Source: Numida meleagris
Lineage: Eukaryota; Chordata; Aves; Galliformes; Numididae
Direction of reading: 5' to 3'
NCBI RefSeq assembly: GCF_002078875.1
Contig: NC_034412.1
Location: 76,897,458-76,961,457 of the forward strand
Length of the DNA: 64,000 nt
Shown: piece after piece, positions 1-11,472 of the stretch
Position numbering within the stretch: position 1 is the first letter of the stretch
Layout: the number at the start of each line of letters is the position of its first letter
The notes under the pieces: generated by a model
Databases searched by the model: none
Told to the model about the DNA's origin: nothing
Seen by the model: only the letters and a program-made list of their open reading frames with translations
Translations under genes and position numbers: made by a program

Positions 1-1167
1 AAAGGCTGTTGACATAGTCTACCCAGACTTCAGCAAATCCTTTGATGCTATCTCCCACAGTATTCTCCTGGAGAAGCTGGCAGCCCATGGCTTGGACAGA
101 TGCAGTCTTTGCTGGGTGAAGAACTGGCTGCATGGCTGGGCCCAAGGGTGGTGGTAAATGGAGTCACATCCAGCTGGCAACTGGTCATGTGTGGTGTTCC
201 CCAGGAGTTGGTACTGGCGCCTGTCCTGTTCAGTGTCTTTGTTGATGACCTGGATGAGGGCATTGAGTGCACCCTCGGTAAGTTTGCAGATGACACCAAG
301 TTGGGAAGAAGTGCTGATCTGCCTGGGGGTAGGAAGGCCCTACAGAGGGATCTAGACAGTCTGGATAGCTGGGCTGAAGCCAATGGGATGAGGTTCAACA
401 AGACCAAGTGCCGGGTCCTGCACTTTGGCCACAGCAACCTCAGGCAATGCTACAGGCTTGGGGCAGAGTGGCTGGAGGACTGTGTAGAGGAAATGGACCT
501 GGGGACACTGGTTGACGCACGGCTGAACATGAGCAAGCAGTGTGCCCAGGTGGCCAAGAAGGCCAACGGCATCCTGGCTTGCATCAGAAACAGTGTTGCC
601 TGCAGGAGAAGGGAAGTGATAAACCCTCTGTACTCAGCACTGGTGAGGCCCCACCTTGAGTACTGTGTCCAGCTTTGGGTCCATTACTACAAGAAAGACA
701 TTGAGGCCTTGGAGCGTGTTCAGAGGAGGGCGACGAAGCTGGTGAGGGGTCTGGAGCACAGGCCTTATGAGGAGCGGCTGAGGGAGCTGGGATTGTTCAG
801 TCTGGAGAAGAGGAGGCTCAGGAGTGACCTTATCACTGTCTACAACTACCTGAAGGGAAGTTGTGGTGAGGTGGGAGTTGGCCTCTTCTCCCACATAACT
901 AGCGATAGGACTAGAGGGAATGGCCTCAAGTTGTCCCAGGGGAGATTCAGGTTGGACGTTAGGAAATACTTCTCCGAGGGAGTGGTCAGGCACTGGAATG
1001 GACTGCCCAGTGTGGTGGTGTAGTCACTGTCCCTGGAAATGTTCAAGAAATGTTTAGATGTTGTTGAGGGTAATGGTTTAGTGGGAAATATTGGTAATAA
1101 GTGGAGAGTTAGACTGGTTGATCTTAGAAGCCTTTTCCAACATTGGTGATTCTATGATTCTATGATT
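1..1167 (+). mobile_element. CR1 LINE, 3' part, cut by left window edge
   Basis: This non-LTR retrotransposon copies itself through its own RNA, using an ORF2 with endonuclease and reverse transcriptase (RT). The window starts inside RT. A short stretch in frame 2 from base 2 encodes the DFSKSFDA motif holding the first catalytic Asp. The frame shifts by one base around 142-148, then continues to the C-terminus. The 3' end carries the diagnostic CR1 tail, about two and a half ATTCTATG units at 1148-1167, so the 3' end is complete. It is among the best kept CR1 copies in the window and matches the subfamily of the piece at 60.63 kb (shared motifs FNKTKC, LHFGH, QCYRL). It has no target duplication, which is normal for CR1. 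Confidence 0.95.
100..1023 (+). pseudogene. CR1 ORF2 fragment (reverse transcriptase C-terminal half)
   Basis: An open frame of 307 codons covers the RT palm and the region after it. The GVPQ motif is at residues 32-35; the family usually reads [10 protein letters not shown], but here G is replaced by E and the later GP is AP. The catalytic FADD box is intact at residues 62-65. Conserved CR1 C-terminal motifs follow ([53 protein letters not shown]), each close to the family consensus as I recall it. The first ATG is not a real start: RT continues upstream in another frame, so a one-base frameshift disables the gene. There is no sign of a bird promoter. It is dead, but the long open frame suggests fairly recent decay. 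Confidence 0.9.
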
Positions 1168-2149
1168 ATCCTTTACCTATTAAATGACCATTGGTCATTG
1201 CATTGCAAATTAAATCTGCATTATTTGGAAAAAGGAGTTATTAATGTTCTTTTTTAAATAAATACTATGAGTAAAACAACCTTTTTCGAATGAATTCCAG
1301 AATCCTGGATCTGTAGGCTCTGATATGAAGTGTAAGCGTGAAAAAGTCTTTTCCCAGATCCACTCATGTGTATTCCAAACATGAAATAGAAAAAGTTAGT
1401 TAAGTAACTTCTTTCTTAAGTTTCTTCTTTTTATTTTTTATGTACTCCATAGTTCAACTTTAAAGAGATTGCCTTTCATTTTTCCTAGGTTTGTAGTTCT
1501 GTTACAGGGATGATGACTGTAGTATGTTTATGGATATATATTAAACCAGATAGATGAATAGAATTTGCATTTGACTCAATAATTAGAGGGAATTCCTTAA
1601 TTTTACACAGAGTTCGCATCTTTATTCTTAGGACATGTACACTATAGTAACAGGAATAGACAGAAATAAAAGAACTAAATATTATGAAATAACTATTTTC
1701 GAGATTAATTTTTTAAATTATTCTTTGTTGCTTGCAGTGTTTTACCTGACTTCGTTTTTCAGAAATGATGTGTTTTTAAATGTGTAAAGGTATGTGGAAG
1801 GTAAAAGCAGTTGCTTCTTTAAAGCAGTCTGATAAAGAACCTTTTAATTTCAAAAAACACTAACAAGGAGAGGGAGAAGGCAGAAAGAACAGTCAGACAG
1901 GAACCTGGTAGGCAAGGGGTAAAAAAAAAAAAAAAAAAGTATGGTAAACAGCCAAAGTCTCTAGGGACAAATTGACTGACCATTATAAACTACAGGTACA
2001 GCATCAAGGAAGGAGGACTTCCTGGATTGTGTAACTGTTAAGAGAGGGGAAACCAGAGGAACACAAAAACGTGCATATTTTAAGGAGACCTGTGGAACTA
2101 GTAAAACCTTTAGGGAAAGGAGATTGAAGAGGAACAAAGAGGATAACAG
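1168..2149. other. AT-rich sequence without recognised feature
   Basis: No gene or recognisable repeat seen apart from an uninterrupted run of 18 A at 1921-1938. The A run is followed by ordinary sequence and has no gene-like body upstream, so I do not read it as a retropseudogene tail. Confidence 0.5.
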
Positions 2150-2725
2150 GGAGACAAGAACAGGACCTGTCCTACAGCTGTCTGCCTGATCACCACTGCC
2201 TGCCCTATCTTTGTATCTTCAGCTGTCTCTCCATGATATCTTGCTGCCTTTCACATGCACGTGAATGCTGTAAGGTCTAAATGCAAAGTCCCGGGAGCCC
2301 ATTGCAAGTGGATTCGGGGCCAGGCCCTGGAGTCTGACCAAGGATGTCTGTGCCCTTGGCCTGTGGTGCCAGCTAGTGGAGCAAGCTGGGGGGCCTAAGT
2401 GGCAGCTACTGCAGCATAGACCACCCCAGTGGGATCCTGGCCACTAGCTATGGGGGCTGTGTAGGGAAACTGTTATGTCAGGGCCTGAACTGATGATTGA
2501 GCACCTGGTGAAGGGGAGGGGTGACTGGCCCAGGAAGCGCAGGTGTAAGCAATTCACTTGTGCTTCCCACATGACCCACTCCTCCTTAGGCTCATTCAAG
2601 GGGGAGCTTCTCAGTAGCTTTCATCTGGGAGGTGGAGTATTCTGAGCCAGAGATGGTATCACTAGCTGGGTGAGTCAACTTTTTCCTATGAACGATTATT
2701 GATGTTCCTAGTGGCACTTTGCTAG
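2150..2725. repeat. GC-rich block of unknown origin, with hairpin
   Basis: This block is clearly richer in G and C than its surroundings and ends just before the LTR at 2731. It contains an imperfect inverted repeat at 2533-2545 and 2555-2567 (13-base arms, 11 pairs, 9-base loop). It encodes no long open frame. The style resembles a decayed avian LTR or other dispersed repeat, but I cannot name a family or fix its ends. A chance GC-rich unique segment is the alternative. Confidence 0.3.
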
Positions 2726-3231
2726 ATATTTGTCATGGTTTTGTGATTTTCGGTTATTGGTATTCCACATCATAACATCATGTAGTGGACATACCTAGTT
2801 CTCAGAAGAGGAGGACTACTACAGTCCCCACGGTACTTTGCTCCTCTGTTAAAATTTTCCAGCCGGAGGGAAAAGATAGAAGCTCGCAGTATAAAAACTT
2901 GCAGATCATGAGACCTCGTCCCTTTTTCCACCGTCTCTCGTCTTGGCAGCACCTCGCTCTCCAGCCGTCTTATCGTCGGTAGTAGAGTAAGGCCTACCTT
3001 GATTTTGGGACATTCTCTCTCTCTGTATTGGATTTATCAGCTTAAATTGTAATTATATTGTATTATAGTGTGTTGTTTTGCATTCCGATATTTTATTTAG
3101 TAAATTAGTTTGTTTCTCCTCAGATTGTTGCCGCTGTTCTTTGCTCTCAGGGCCATCTCCGTGGGCCCTTGGGTCCCCCATCCCCTTTGTCACGGAATCA
3201 GGCCTAACGCCCGTAAACCGTTGACAATATT
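2726..3231 (+). mobile_element. Solo LTR of an ERVL-type endogenous retrovirus (copy 1)
   Basis: The LTR runs from TGTCATGG at 2731 to TTGACA at 3226 (496 bp) and has TG...CA ends. It is flanked by a perfect 5-bp target duplication, ATATT, at 2726-2730 and 3227-3231. Five-base duplications fit class III (ERVL) integrases. A TATA box (TATAAAA) sits at 2890-2896, consistent with a U3/R promoter. No gag, pol or env lies beside it, so it is a solo LTR left by recombination between the two LTRs of a provirus. Compared with the copies at 29.3 and 39.0 kb it lacks the C-rich tract between the CCATCTCC and GTGGGCCC motifs. The related internal sequence at 59.4 kb supports the ERVL assignment. Confidence 0.88.
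2890..2896 (+). promoter_or_regulatory. TATA box of LTR copy 1
   Basis: TATAAAA lies between GCTCGCAG and ACTTGCAG, and the same arrangement is kept in the LTR copies at 29.3 and 33.4 kb. It is the likely core promoter of the former provirus. Nothing in the sequence shows whether it is active today. Confidence 0.55.
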
Positions 3232-3962
3232 GCAAAGAACTTATCAGAACTAATTTCACTGCTTCCAAGGATGAATGGGCAGGAACAGTGCATGTTCTGA
3301 AGAGCAACTACTTGGGAGGCTGGGTGGGACTGTTGTGAGGGGCTCTGTGATGCAGCTGGTGCAGTCACAGCCCATGTGACTGTTACTGGTAAGAACGAGT
3401 GTATCTTCCCTCACACTAGCATTGTTGACATGAAGATTTTCTCTTTTTTCGTGGTGTTTTTTTGTTGTTGTTTTGTTTTTGTTTTACTGAACAAGAGAAT
3501 AATAGTGTGGGAACCTACCGTAGGAAATAAGCAGTGACAATGTTCAAGCATTCTTATGCTCCTTAGTTTAAAGGTCTTTCATGCTTATTTTGGTATTCAG
3601 AGTATGCTTGCATACATATGACTATATATGTGTGTGTATGTGTATGTATATACACGCACTTATTCACTATGTGGAAAAAAAATTACTTGTAGGAAAAGCA
3701 AATTCATGTTATATCAGATAGCAGATGATGCCAGGTAGTACTATGAAAGGCACTAGGTAATGTATGTTATAGAAAGTGGTATTATTTATTTGCACTAGAT
3801 TTCATTCTTGACATACTGTGCTTTAGTTTTCACAATTGTCAGAGAGGTTTAGCTTTGCTTTCATATTACAGAAACACATTTATTCATTGTTCTTATTACC
3901 ATTTGTGGTTCTGTAGTCAGTCATTTTCTGTGGATATCACAATTTATCTGGGCCTTGAGTAA
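3232..3962. other. Unassigned sequence with GT-rich simple repeats
   Basis: No gene seen. It contains a G/T-rich low-complexity tract at about 3450-3486 (GTTT and GTT units) and a mixed TG/TA stretch at about 3620-3660. Confidence 0.5.
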
Positions 3963-4350
3963 GTAAATCACTGAATAACAGAGGTTGGAAGGTACCTCTG
4001 GATGTCATCTGGTCCAATCCCTTGCCCAGACACTGCCATCTCAGCAGGTTGCCCAGGGCCATATCCACTCAGGTTTTGAATGTCTCCAATGACAGAGACA
4101 GCCTCTCTGGGAAGCATTTCAATGCTTTATCACCATTAGAGTAGCAGAGTTGTTTTTCCTTATATTTACACTGAATTTACTGTATTCCAGTTTGTTCCCT
4201 GTCACTTCTTACTACTGGCTCCGTTTACTTTATACCCCTACTCTGGTTATTTATGCACATCGATAATATCTCTGCTGAGCCTTCTTTTCTCCAGGCTAAA
4301 TAGCCCTAGCTTTCTCTACCTCTCCCTGTTATGTCAGTATTCCAAACCCT
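3963..4350 (-). mobile_element. CR1 LINE 3' fragment, diverged
   Basis: On the minus strand this reads as the end of CR1 ORF2 and its 3' UTR. The markers on the plus strand are GAGGTTGGAAGGTACCTCT near the 3' end, then the block corresponding to the RT C-terminus, then TTCTTTTCTCCAGGCTAAA. The octamer tail is worn away. The right-hand end fades out near 4350, so the 5' truncation point is uncertain. Many substitutions and stops make it an old copy. Confidence 0.8.
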
Positions 4351-7300
4351 ATTCTTCTTCATGACTTTTCAGTGAATTTGTGTATATCCATGCCTTACTT
4401 TTTCCTGATATATGATTCCTATAACAATTCCTTTTGACATCTTGTGCGTAGTGGTAAGCTAATATACAGAATGATATCCAAAATAGTGAGGCCCAAATCA
4501 CTGATCCTGAATTTCTGGCAGTTATAAATGCAGCAAACATGCTAAAATCAAAATACCAAAAGTCCTTAAATTGCTAGTTCATCAAATAAATTAATACATA
4601 ATGAGAATGTAATAACACGAAGGGAAATTCAATCAAATGTGATTTGGCATATAGGAAACTCAGGCTACCAGACCAGAGAAGCAAAGATCATAAAATGGTA
4701 ACTTCTTTTAAGAAGCATCAACAGAAATTATGGAAACTAGCTGTCATACAGGGTCAGTTTTAACTGATGCTTCTATTTTAGATAATTAAGTCTGCCTTTA
4801 TATAAGTAAATCAAGGAGAGTGAGAAATGAAGCATAGCTATCATATAAATAACTTAGGGCTCTTTCTTGTATTAGTGTCATGTACATTTATTGTACTTTG
4901 AAGTTAATACATACCGAGGTCATTCACTGGCAATTTAAAGAATGGGGGCCTTATTCCACATTAATCTATATTTACACTTTATTTTGTTTTAGCTTTAATA
5001 TTAAAACACTTAAAGGAAGATCTAGTAACCATAACAACTAGAATTTGCCAGACTTCAACAGTTTTATTCCTGTACACAGTTCAGTAGCTTCTGCACATTT
5101 GATTTAATTCTCTCTTCACATTTATCTATGTAGTCAAAATAAAAACTAGTTTTGATCTGGTATGTCAAATACACAGTGTCGAACTCTACTGGAATGTCAT
5201 CTGCTGACAATTGCTAGTAACATGCTTGAAAGGATGAAGAAACAAGTGTTGAAGAATATGAAAAAGTCATGAAACAAGAAGAGTAAGATCTGGTACAAAA
5301 CATAATGGCTATCATGATCAGTGATATAGATTAATCCTTATTTAAAGAAAAAGGAACTTTCATTAATGTACCAGGAGTAACTTAAAAGTGTAGCTACACG
5401 GAATACTGTTTTAATGATGACAGTATGTTTGAAAAAACTTTTTTAGGAGTTAAAAATAGCTAAACTTATGAAATCAAACTACCTACGGATGAAGATAAGA
5501 ATCTAGTTAGGACTAGATTAGGGAGCAAGGACAATTAAGGAACAAGGACAAAATACTCGCAAGTGCCACAATAACAGATTTACAGATATGAAATGATTTA
5601 AATTATAGAGATGTAATTACAAACAGCAATTGCAAACTGTGTAATTACGAACAGTAACTGTAATGTAAAAATATTTATGTATATAATATGCATACACACA
5701 TTCATTTTTACATAAACATAATTTGCTATAGTAAATACTTAATTGCATAGACATTATACGTATAGTCTGAAATAAGTATGTATGATAAAAACCAAAATTG
5801 AGAAAAGTGAACATGATTAGCTTTAAAAAAAAAAAAAATAGTGGAAAATACTATTAAATGTGGTAATATAACTGGGGAAAAAAGTAAAATTGAAATGCTC
5901 TCAAGGCCTATGTAAAACCATGATAGAGTTTGGGAGACCAGAGTGTGATGTAAGAAAGACCATGTAAAATATATAAAAGCAGTATAAGCTCTTTAAGGAT
6001 TATGAATTTTTTTGTGGTGCTTAAAAAATGGAATGTAGTTCTTGGCTGATCCTTGAACACTATGGCTATTAAAAATCAATGGTATAGATGTTGGATCTCT
6101 CAACAAACAATTATTAAAATCTACATTATTTCACATGACCTCTCTTACAACGATTAGAATTACTGGGATGGGGAGATGGGGGCAGTACGTAATACATGAG
6201 AAATGGAATACCTCAGAAACAGTAACATTAACATCTTCAAAACCTGTACGTTTTTGTGGTTGTAAAGCAGAGCCACAGAATTAAATCAGCAGTGGTGTGA
6301 AACAGAAGGATTAGTAGTATTTTCCTTATATGAAGACATGCTTTTATCCTATAACCTTGACTGAAGAACTTCATGCTACTACAGTGGATAATTTGTAAAC
6401 CATAGTAACCTGCTTTAAGTACTCAATGGAAAATTGACTTTGAACTTAGAATCGTGATATGCTTGACTTCCATGAAAAAGGAGACACAAAACATTGGATT
6501 TAGCTAACCATGTTCTGATTTAAAGTATCTAATCACAGATAGAATAAAGAAAGTTTAAAAAAAAATAATCAAATGCTTGAATGATCTATTTAACCAATTA
6601 ATTGAGTGGAATAATTAAATATTCGGCTGTCTTATAGTGTCTTCTCTGCATGTTCTTTATGAATGAATATGTGGCCGTATTCAGTTGGCTATAATTTCCT
6701 AAAGAGCTGATCTTAATATTAAAGAGCTATTAATTAGAGAAGATCATCTTGCTAAGCTCAGCCCAAGGATATTCTTTGATTTTTTTTTTTTCAAGGCTTG
6801 ACTTCTTATTGGAATATAGCAATTGGATTAGTTATATCTATTGATTTTTATAAAATTGTTCAAATATGTAGCTCATATATGAAAATGTAGTTGCAGAATC
6901 TTGTTACAAAGAGATTTTCTAAGTTGATAAAATAAGCTCGTTGCAAATTCTGACAATAATGAGCTATGAATTAGTGACAGTGAAGTAATAAGCATCTGAG
7001 GTGAATATAGAAGTTCCTCCTGCGCTTGGCTGAATGACAATTCCTGGAGCAAACTTCTTGGCTCAAAAGCTTTACACCTTCTTTACTGTTCATACCTTCT
7101 GTCTCATTAGAGAAAAACGCAACTAATTCCAGTCTCTCACTCTGATTGTTTCCTCCAACTCTTGCTGGCTTATTATTTCACAGATCTAAAATTCTAGAAT
7201 CTCAAAGAAAATATGAAAAGTTACCTGTCACAGGAAAACTTCTTGGTTGGGCGCAGGCAGCAACAGAACCTTGCTTCTCAATGGTATATAATTTATGATT

Positions 7301-9027
7301 TCATTACTAGGAATAATGAGTGTAGTGGGTGGATTGCGATTTCTGCTCCAAGACAGAAATTCAATGGCAGACATACAGTAGTCTCATTCAAGCCAAAACC
7401 TCAGCACTTCTTGTCCAATTCCATCCAACACCACAAATCAGGGAGCAGGAAATATGCTCTGGCTGCTCACTGTGCTGGCATCCTTACTAGGGGCTAGATT
7501 CTACACATAGCACTTGCACCTCTGGCTCAGCTTTCTGCAGAGCCTTGGATACGGTGGGAAGACTGGGCTTTTTAGAATTTGTTGCTTTCTAAATTAGGCT
7601 GTTGGCATAAATAGGCAACAGCTTGGCTAGTCATGTACTGCCAGACCAATCTCTGACATACTCTGTATCTAAGGTCAATTAATTTTTATTTGGGTTTCTA
7701 GCACCTTCTGGTCTCCCAGTGCAGATGTGTCATTGAAGGGTGGAGTTAGCAAGTTTGTTTTCAAGCTTGGACTGGACTAGTTTAGTCAGAACTGGACAGA
7801 TGTCAAGGTCTCACATATCTGAGACTTTATAATGTTATGCTCCTTCACTACCTGGTAGTATTGATGAGTAATTAAAGAACTGAAGGGCTCTCCTGATTGT
7901 GCTGTTATACATGAGCTAGAAGGGTTGTATATATGACAGCAGCTGTGGGTGCACTGTCTGTAGTTTGGAGAGTCTGTGATGTAGGTGGAAGCAGTCTGCT
8001 TGTTTTTGAGGTGCTGTCTAATATTTCAAGTCTGTGAAGCAAATGTTGAGTCTTATTGTCTAAGGGCAAAGAAAAGAATACATGTATTGGAGGCTAACAC
8101 AGTGCTTATGTCCTCCGCTGATAGCACTACAATTCTATTCATCAGACACTTCTGTAGATCCCATCTTTCCTCACAGACTTGCATTCATATTGCGCAATGT
8201 ATGGAATCAATAAGAAGAAAAATCTGTTTTAGATGATATGTTACATCTTTTCCTGAAATCCAAGAATTTTTTTTGGTTTACAGAAACGCATTAATTCCTC
8301 TACATATTTTCCACTTTTTTTTTTCCCATACATATGTATTTACCTCTGGTTAAGTAAGTACCAGAGTATTTCATTAGAAGCCTTGTCAAGCATGCCGTGA
8401 ATGACAAAAATGCCTATTTTTACAACAGGAGTATTAAAACAAATTTTAGCTCTGCTGTTTGACTGTCATATCAGTTGAAATTTTCTGCCTTCACTTTTCA
8501 CGTATCTTTTAATTCTAGTGTTTGTTGCGTCTGTCATTCAGCCAATTAAGTTCATGTTGAGAACAACCACTGTGAGAGAAGAGAGTGTCATTCTAATGAG
8601 CTCCTATTATTGTTTACATTCTTGTACAGTAAGTGGAATTTCAAGAAAATTTCAGAACCTGACAGTAAAAAGAATGTATTCTTGTTAGTGAAAATTAAGA
8701 GAAAGACTTTGTCTTTCTGAGATGCTGTAGACTGGGAATTTAGGGAGAATATCCATTATATTCATCAATGCTTGCCAAAACCTGTTATTTGTGTTGGCAT
8801 TTTAAAATCAAATATAATCAATATGAATGCACTCAAATCTCTATCTTTAAAGGAGGGTTAATTTTTACAAGTATATGATGTACACAAGATGCAAGAATGA
8901 CTGTTACAGACGGCTTAAGGAGAGTTACAGTCATCATTTCAATTAGGCTATTCATCTAATGCTCTTTATTTAAATTAAGAGCATTTCACTATAAATAAAT
9001 ATTTTCCTTTACATACTTCTGTAAATT
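4351..9027. other. Long AT-rich stretch, no recognised gene
   Basis: Nearly 4.7 kb without a feature I can name. Open frames are short (the longest are 94 codons at 7213-7497 and 83 codons at 7985-8236) and show no domain, no splice-site arrangement worth calling and no similarity I recognise. A-rich runs occur at 5826-5839 and T-rich runs near 6780 and 8310. It could hold unrecognised old repeats or conserved noncoding elements. Confidence 0.5.
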
Positions 9028-9517
9028 CATAGAATCATAGAATTAGCTAGGTTGGAAAAGACCTACAAGATCATCCAGTCCAACCATCCACCTATCACCA
9101 ATAACCCCACTAAAACATGTCTCTCAATACAACATCTAAATGTTTCTCAAACACCTCCAGGGACGGTGACTCCACCACCTCCCTGGGCAGCCCATTCCAG
9201 CGCCTGACCACTCTTTCAGAAAAGTAGTGCTTCCTAATGTCCAGCCTAAATCTCCCCTGGCACATCTTGAGGCCATTCCCCTCATCCTGTCACTAGTTAC
9301 AAGAGAGAAGAGGCTGACCCCCAGCTCACTACAACCTCCCTTCAGGAAGTTATAGAGAGTGATAAGGTCTCCCCTGAGCCTCCTTCAGACTAAACAATCC
9401 CAGCTCCTTCAGCCGCTCCTCATAAGACCTATGCTTCAGACCCCTCATGAGCTTTGTTGCCCTCCTCTGAACACGCTCCAGGGCCTCAATGTCTTTCTTG
9501 CAGTGAGGGGCCCAAAA
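9028..9517 (-). mobile_element. CR1 LINE 3' fragment, well preserved
   Basis: It begins with the reverse complement of the CR1 tail (two CATAGAAT-type units at 9028-9045). It continues through GGTTGGAAAAGACCT, the ORF2 C-terminal block, and ends abruptly at GTGAGGGGCCCAAAA near 9517, the usual look of 5' truncation during target-primed reverse transcription. In the element's own direction the coding part matches the [20 protein letters not shown] region through to the RT C-terminus, with stops. It is younger-looking than the 4.0-kb copy. Confidence 0.92.
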
Positions 9518-10740
9518 ATTATTGCTACAAGTGACGAATTTATGTACTATTCCAGAAATGATGCAATGTTTTACTTGTGAACTGACCGAGCTGCTATTAC
9601 ATAAGTTGAAGAGTGGGTCAAATTAAGAAAGAAGCAGCTGCTAGGGCTGTTATTTCCAAGCTATTTTTCTGCTGACAAGAACATCAGAAATTCATGTCAC
9701 TGTTGAGTGGCAGGCTCCAGAAGAGACCTGAGAAGAAGTATTTTCTTCTGCTATACTAACTTAAATGTTTTCAATTTTTTTTTTTTTTTTTTTGCTTTTG
9801 AATGGAACCAAAATCAAACTTTTCAAAATATATTCGAAGTATAAACTAGTAAAGGTTATAGAAGGAGACAAATAATAAATCCTGAGTACTGTGATGGAAA
9901 TATGCCTTACTTGATGTCTCTGTACTTTGAACTGTCACAATCATATGTGAAAGTTTTAGGCAAAAGAAGGTAACCATTACTGGATAATTATCTCTACTGA
10001 AGACAGGTTCACTGAAGCATAAACATGTTGATGTTTAGCTGATAGATTTGGAATTTCTTTTTTCCAAATTCACAGTATAATGTCCTGAGTAGAAGACAAG
10101 TGTGTAATGGAAAAAGGTATCTCATAACAAAAAGTACACTATTAAACAGAACAGCCTTTTTCAACTTATTGGTGCTTTCTAACAGAAAGCATTGCATTTG
10201 TATATGCATGCATATGCATCACACTACTAGTGCACCTCATTTTACTGTTGACTGTTTGATAAAGTAGAAAGAATAGACACTTTGCACACAAGCTCATTGC
10301 TATCAGTAGACTTTTCAAAACAAGTACAAATTTTAAAAGCAAAAGACTAATGAAGTGTTTACAATTACATAAAATCCAAAATATTTCCTTATGTCATGTT
10401 AGAAAAGTATTTGTTTCAAATTAATTCCTGGCATTCAAACTTCCGTGCTAAACTTCGTATCTTAAAAATGCGTACGTTCTACGAGAAATTCTCAACTTAG
10501 TTGCACTTCCACTGACTCCAAGAATTCTGCAATTCTAGACAGTGATTGACATCATATTAGATATAGAATAGATAATATCTACATCACTGAAGTCAGGAAA
10601 TCATTTCTGACTGTCCTTTTCTACACACATACAAAATCAGAGAATCATGGTGGTCCTTCTGATCTTTTTTTTGAATCCCTAGCTACATATTTCATCAGCA
10701 TAACTGGAAGAATTGCATGTTTTTTGCAAGCGTATTTTCA
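9518..10740. other. AT-rich sequence with T19 run and short palindrome
   Basis: No gene seen. It contains a T19 tract at 9775-9793 and a perfect 14-bp palindrome ATATGCATGCATAT at 10202-10215. Short open frames have no recognisable content. Confidence 0.5.
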
Positions 10741-10985
10741 CAAAATCACAAGATTGTGGAATGGTTGAGGTTGGAAGGTACCTCTAGAGATCATTTGGTC
10801 CAACATCCCTGCTGAAGCAGGGTCCTCTAGAGCAGATTATCCAAGGCTGTGGTCAGGAGGCTTTTAAATGTCTCTAGGGAAGGAGATTTCACAGTATCTC
10901 TGGGCAACCTGGTCCAGTGCTCTCTCACCCTCACAGTAAAGAAGTTTTCCCTCATGTTCAAATGGAACTTCCTGTGTTTCAGTTA
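10741..10985 (-). mobile_element. CR1 LINE 3' fragment facing the next CR1 piece
   Basis: On the plus strand CACAAAATCACAAGATTGTGG is a mutated CR1 tail, followed by GGTTGGAAGGTACCTCTAGAG and the block matching the ORF2 C-terminus (GGGCAACCTGGTCCAGTGC, TTCCCTCATGTTCAAATGG). It stops near 10985, about 60 bp before an oppositely oriented CR1 RT segment. The two cover different parts of a CR1, which would fit one element inverted at its 5' end, or two insertions. Confidence 0.82.
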
Positions 10986-11045
10986 GTGCTGACTGCTTTG
11001 CATCCTGTTTACAGTCCTCAGAAGACTGTGGAAGCTTGTAGCTAG

Positions 11046-11472
11046 CAGTGTTCCCCAGGGGTTGGTGCTAGGTCCAGTCTTGTGTAACATCTTCATCAGT
11101 GGCCTGGATGAAGGGATGGAGGGCATCTTCAGCAAGACTGCTGATACAAAGCTGGGAGGAGTGGCTAACACACCAGAAGGCTGTGCTGTCATTCAACAAG
11201 ACCTGGACAGGCTAGTAAGCTGGGCAGCAAGGAACCCAATAATGTTTGACAAGGGTAAGTGTAGAGTCCTAAACCTGGAGAAGAATAACTGCGCGCGTCA
11301 GCACAGATTAGGGGCTGACCTGTTGGAGATGAGCTCTGCAGAGAAGGATCTGTCCTGTTTTTGTAGACAACAGATTGACCATGAGCCAGCGATGTGTCCT
11401 TGTGGACAAGAAGGACAGTAGTTTCCTGGGGTGTATTAAAAAGAGCATGGCCAGTGGGTCAAGGGAATTTGC
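11046..11472 (+). mobile_element. CR1 LINE internal RT fragment with damaged catalytic box
   Basis: The sequence starts at AGTGTTCCCCAGGGGTTGG, which encodes the VPQG-type RT motif, and reaches the SMASGS-like region at about 11470. An open frame of 119 codons (11062-11421) carries GPVLCNIFISGLDEG, then SKTADTKLGG where the family has [11 protein letters not shown]. Phe has become Thr and one catalytic Asp is missing, an in-frame loss of three bases near 11138-11150. The 3' UTR and tail are absent. Being internal only, it is either a twice-truncated copy or the inverted half of the neighbouring minus-strand piece. Confidence 0.85.

Noticed and set aside
1921..1938. A18 tract as the tail of a processed pseudogene
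   Set aside because: No gene-like body precedes it, no target duplication brackets it, and similar A runs occur elsewhere in the window.
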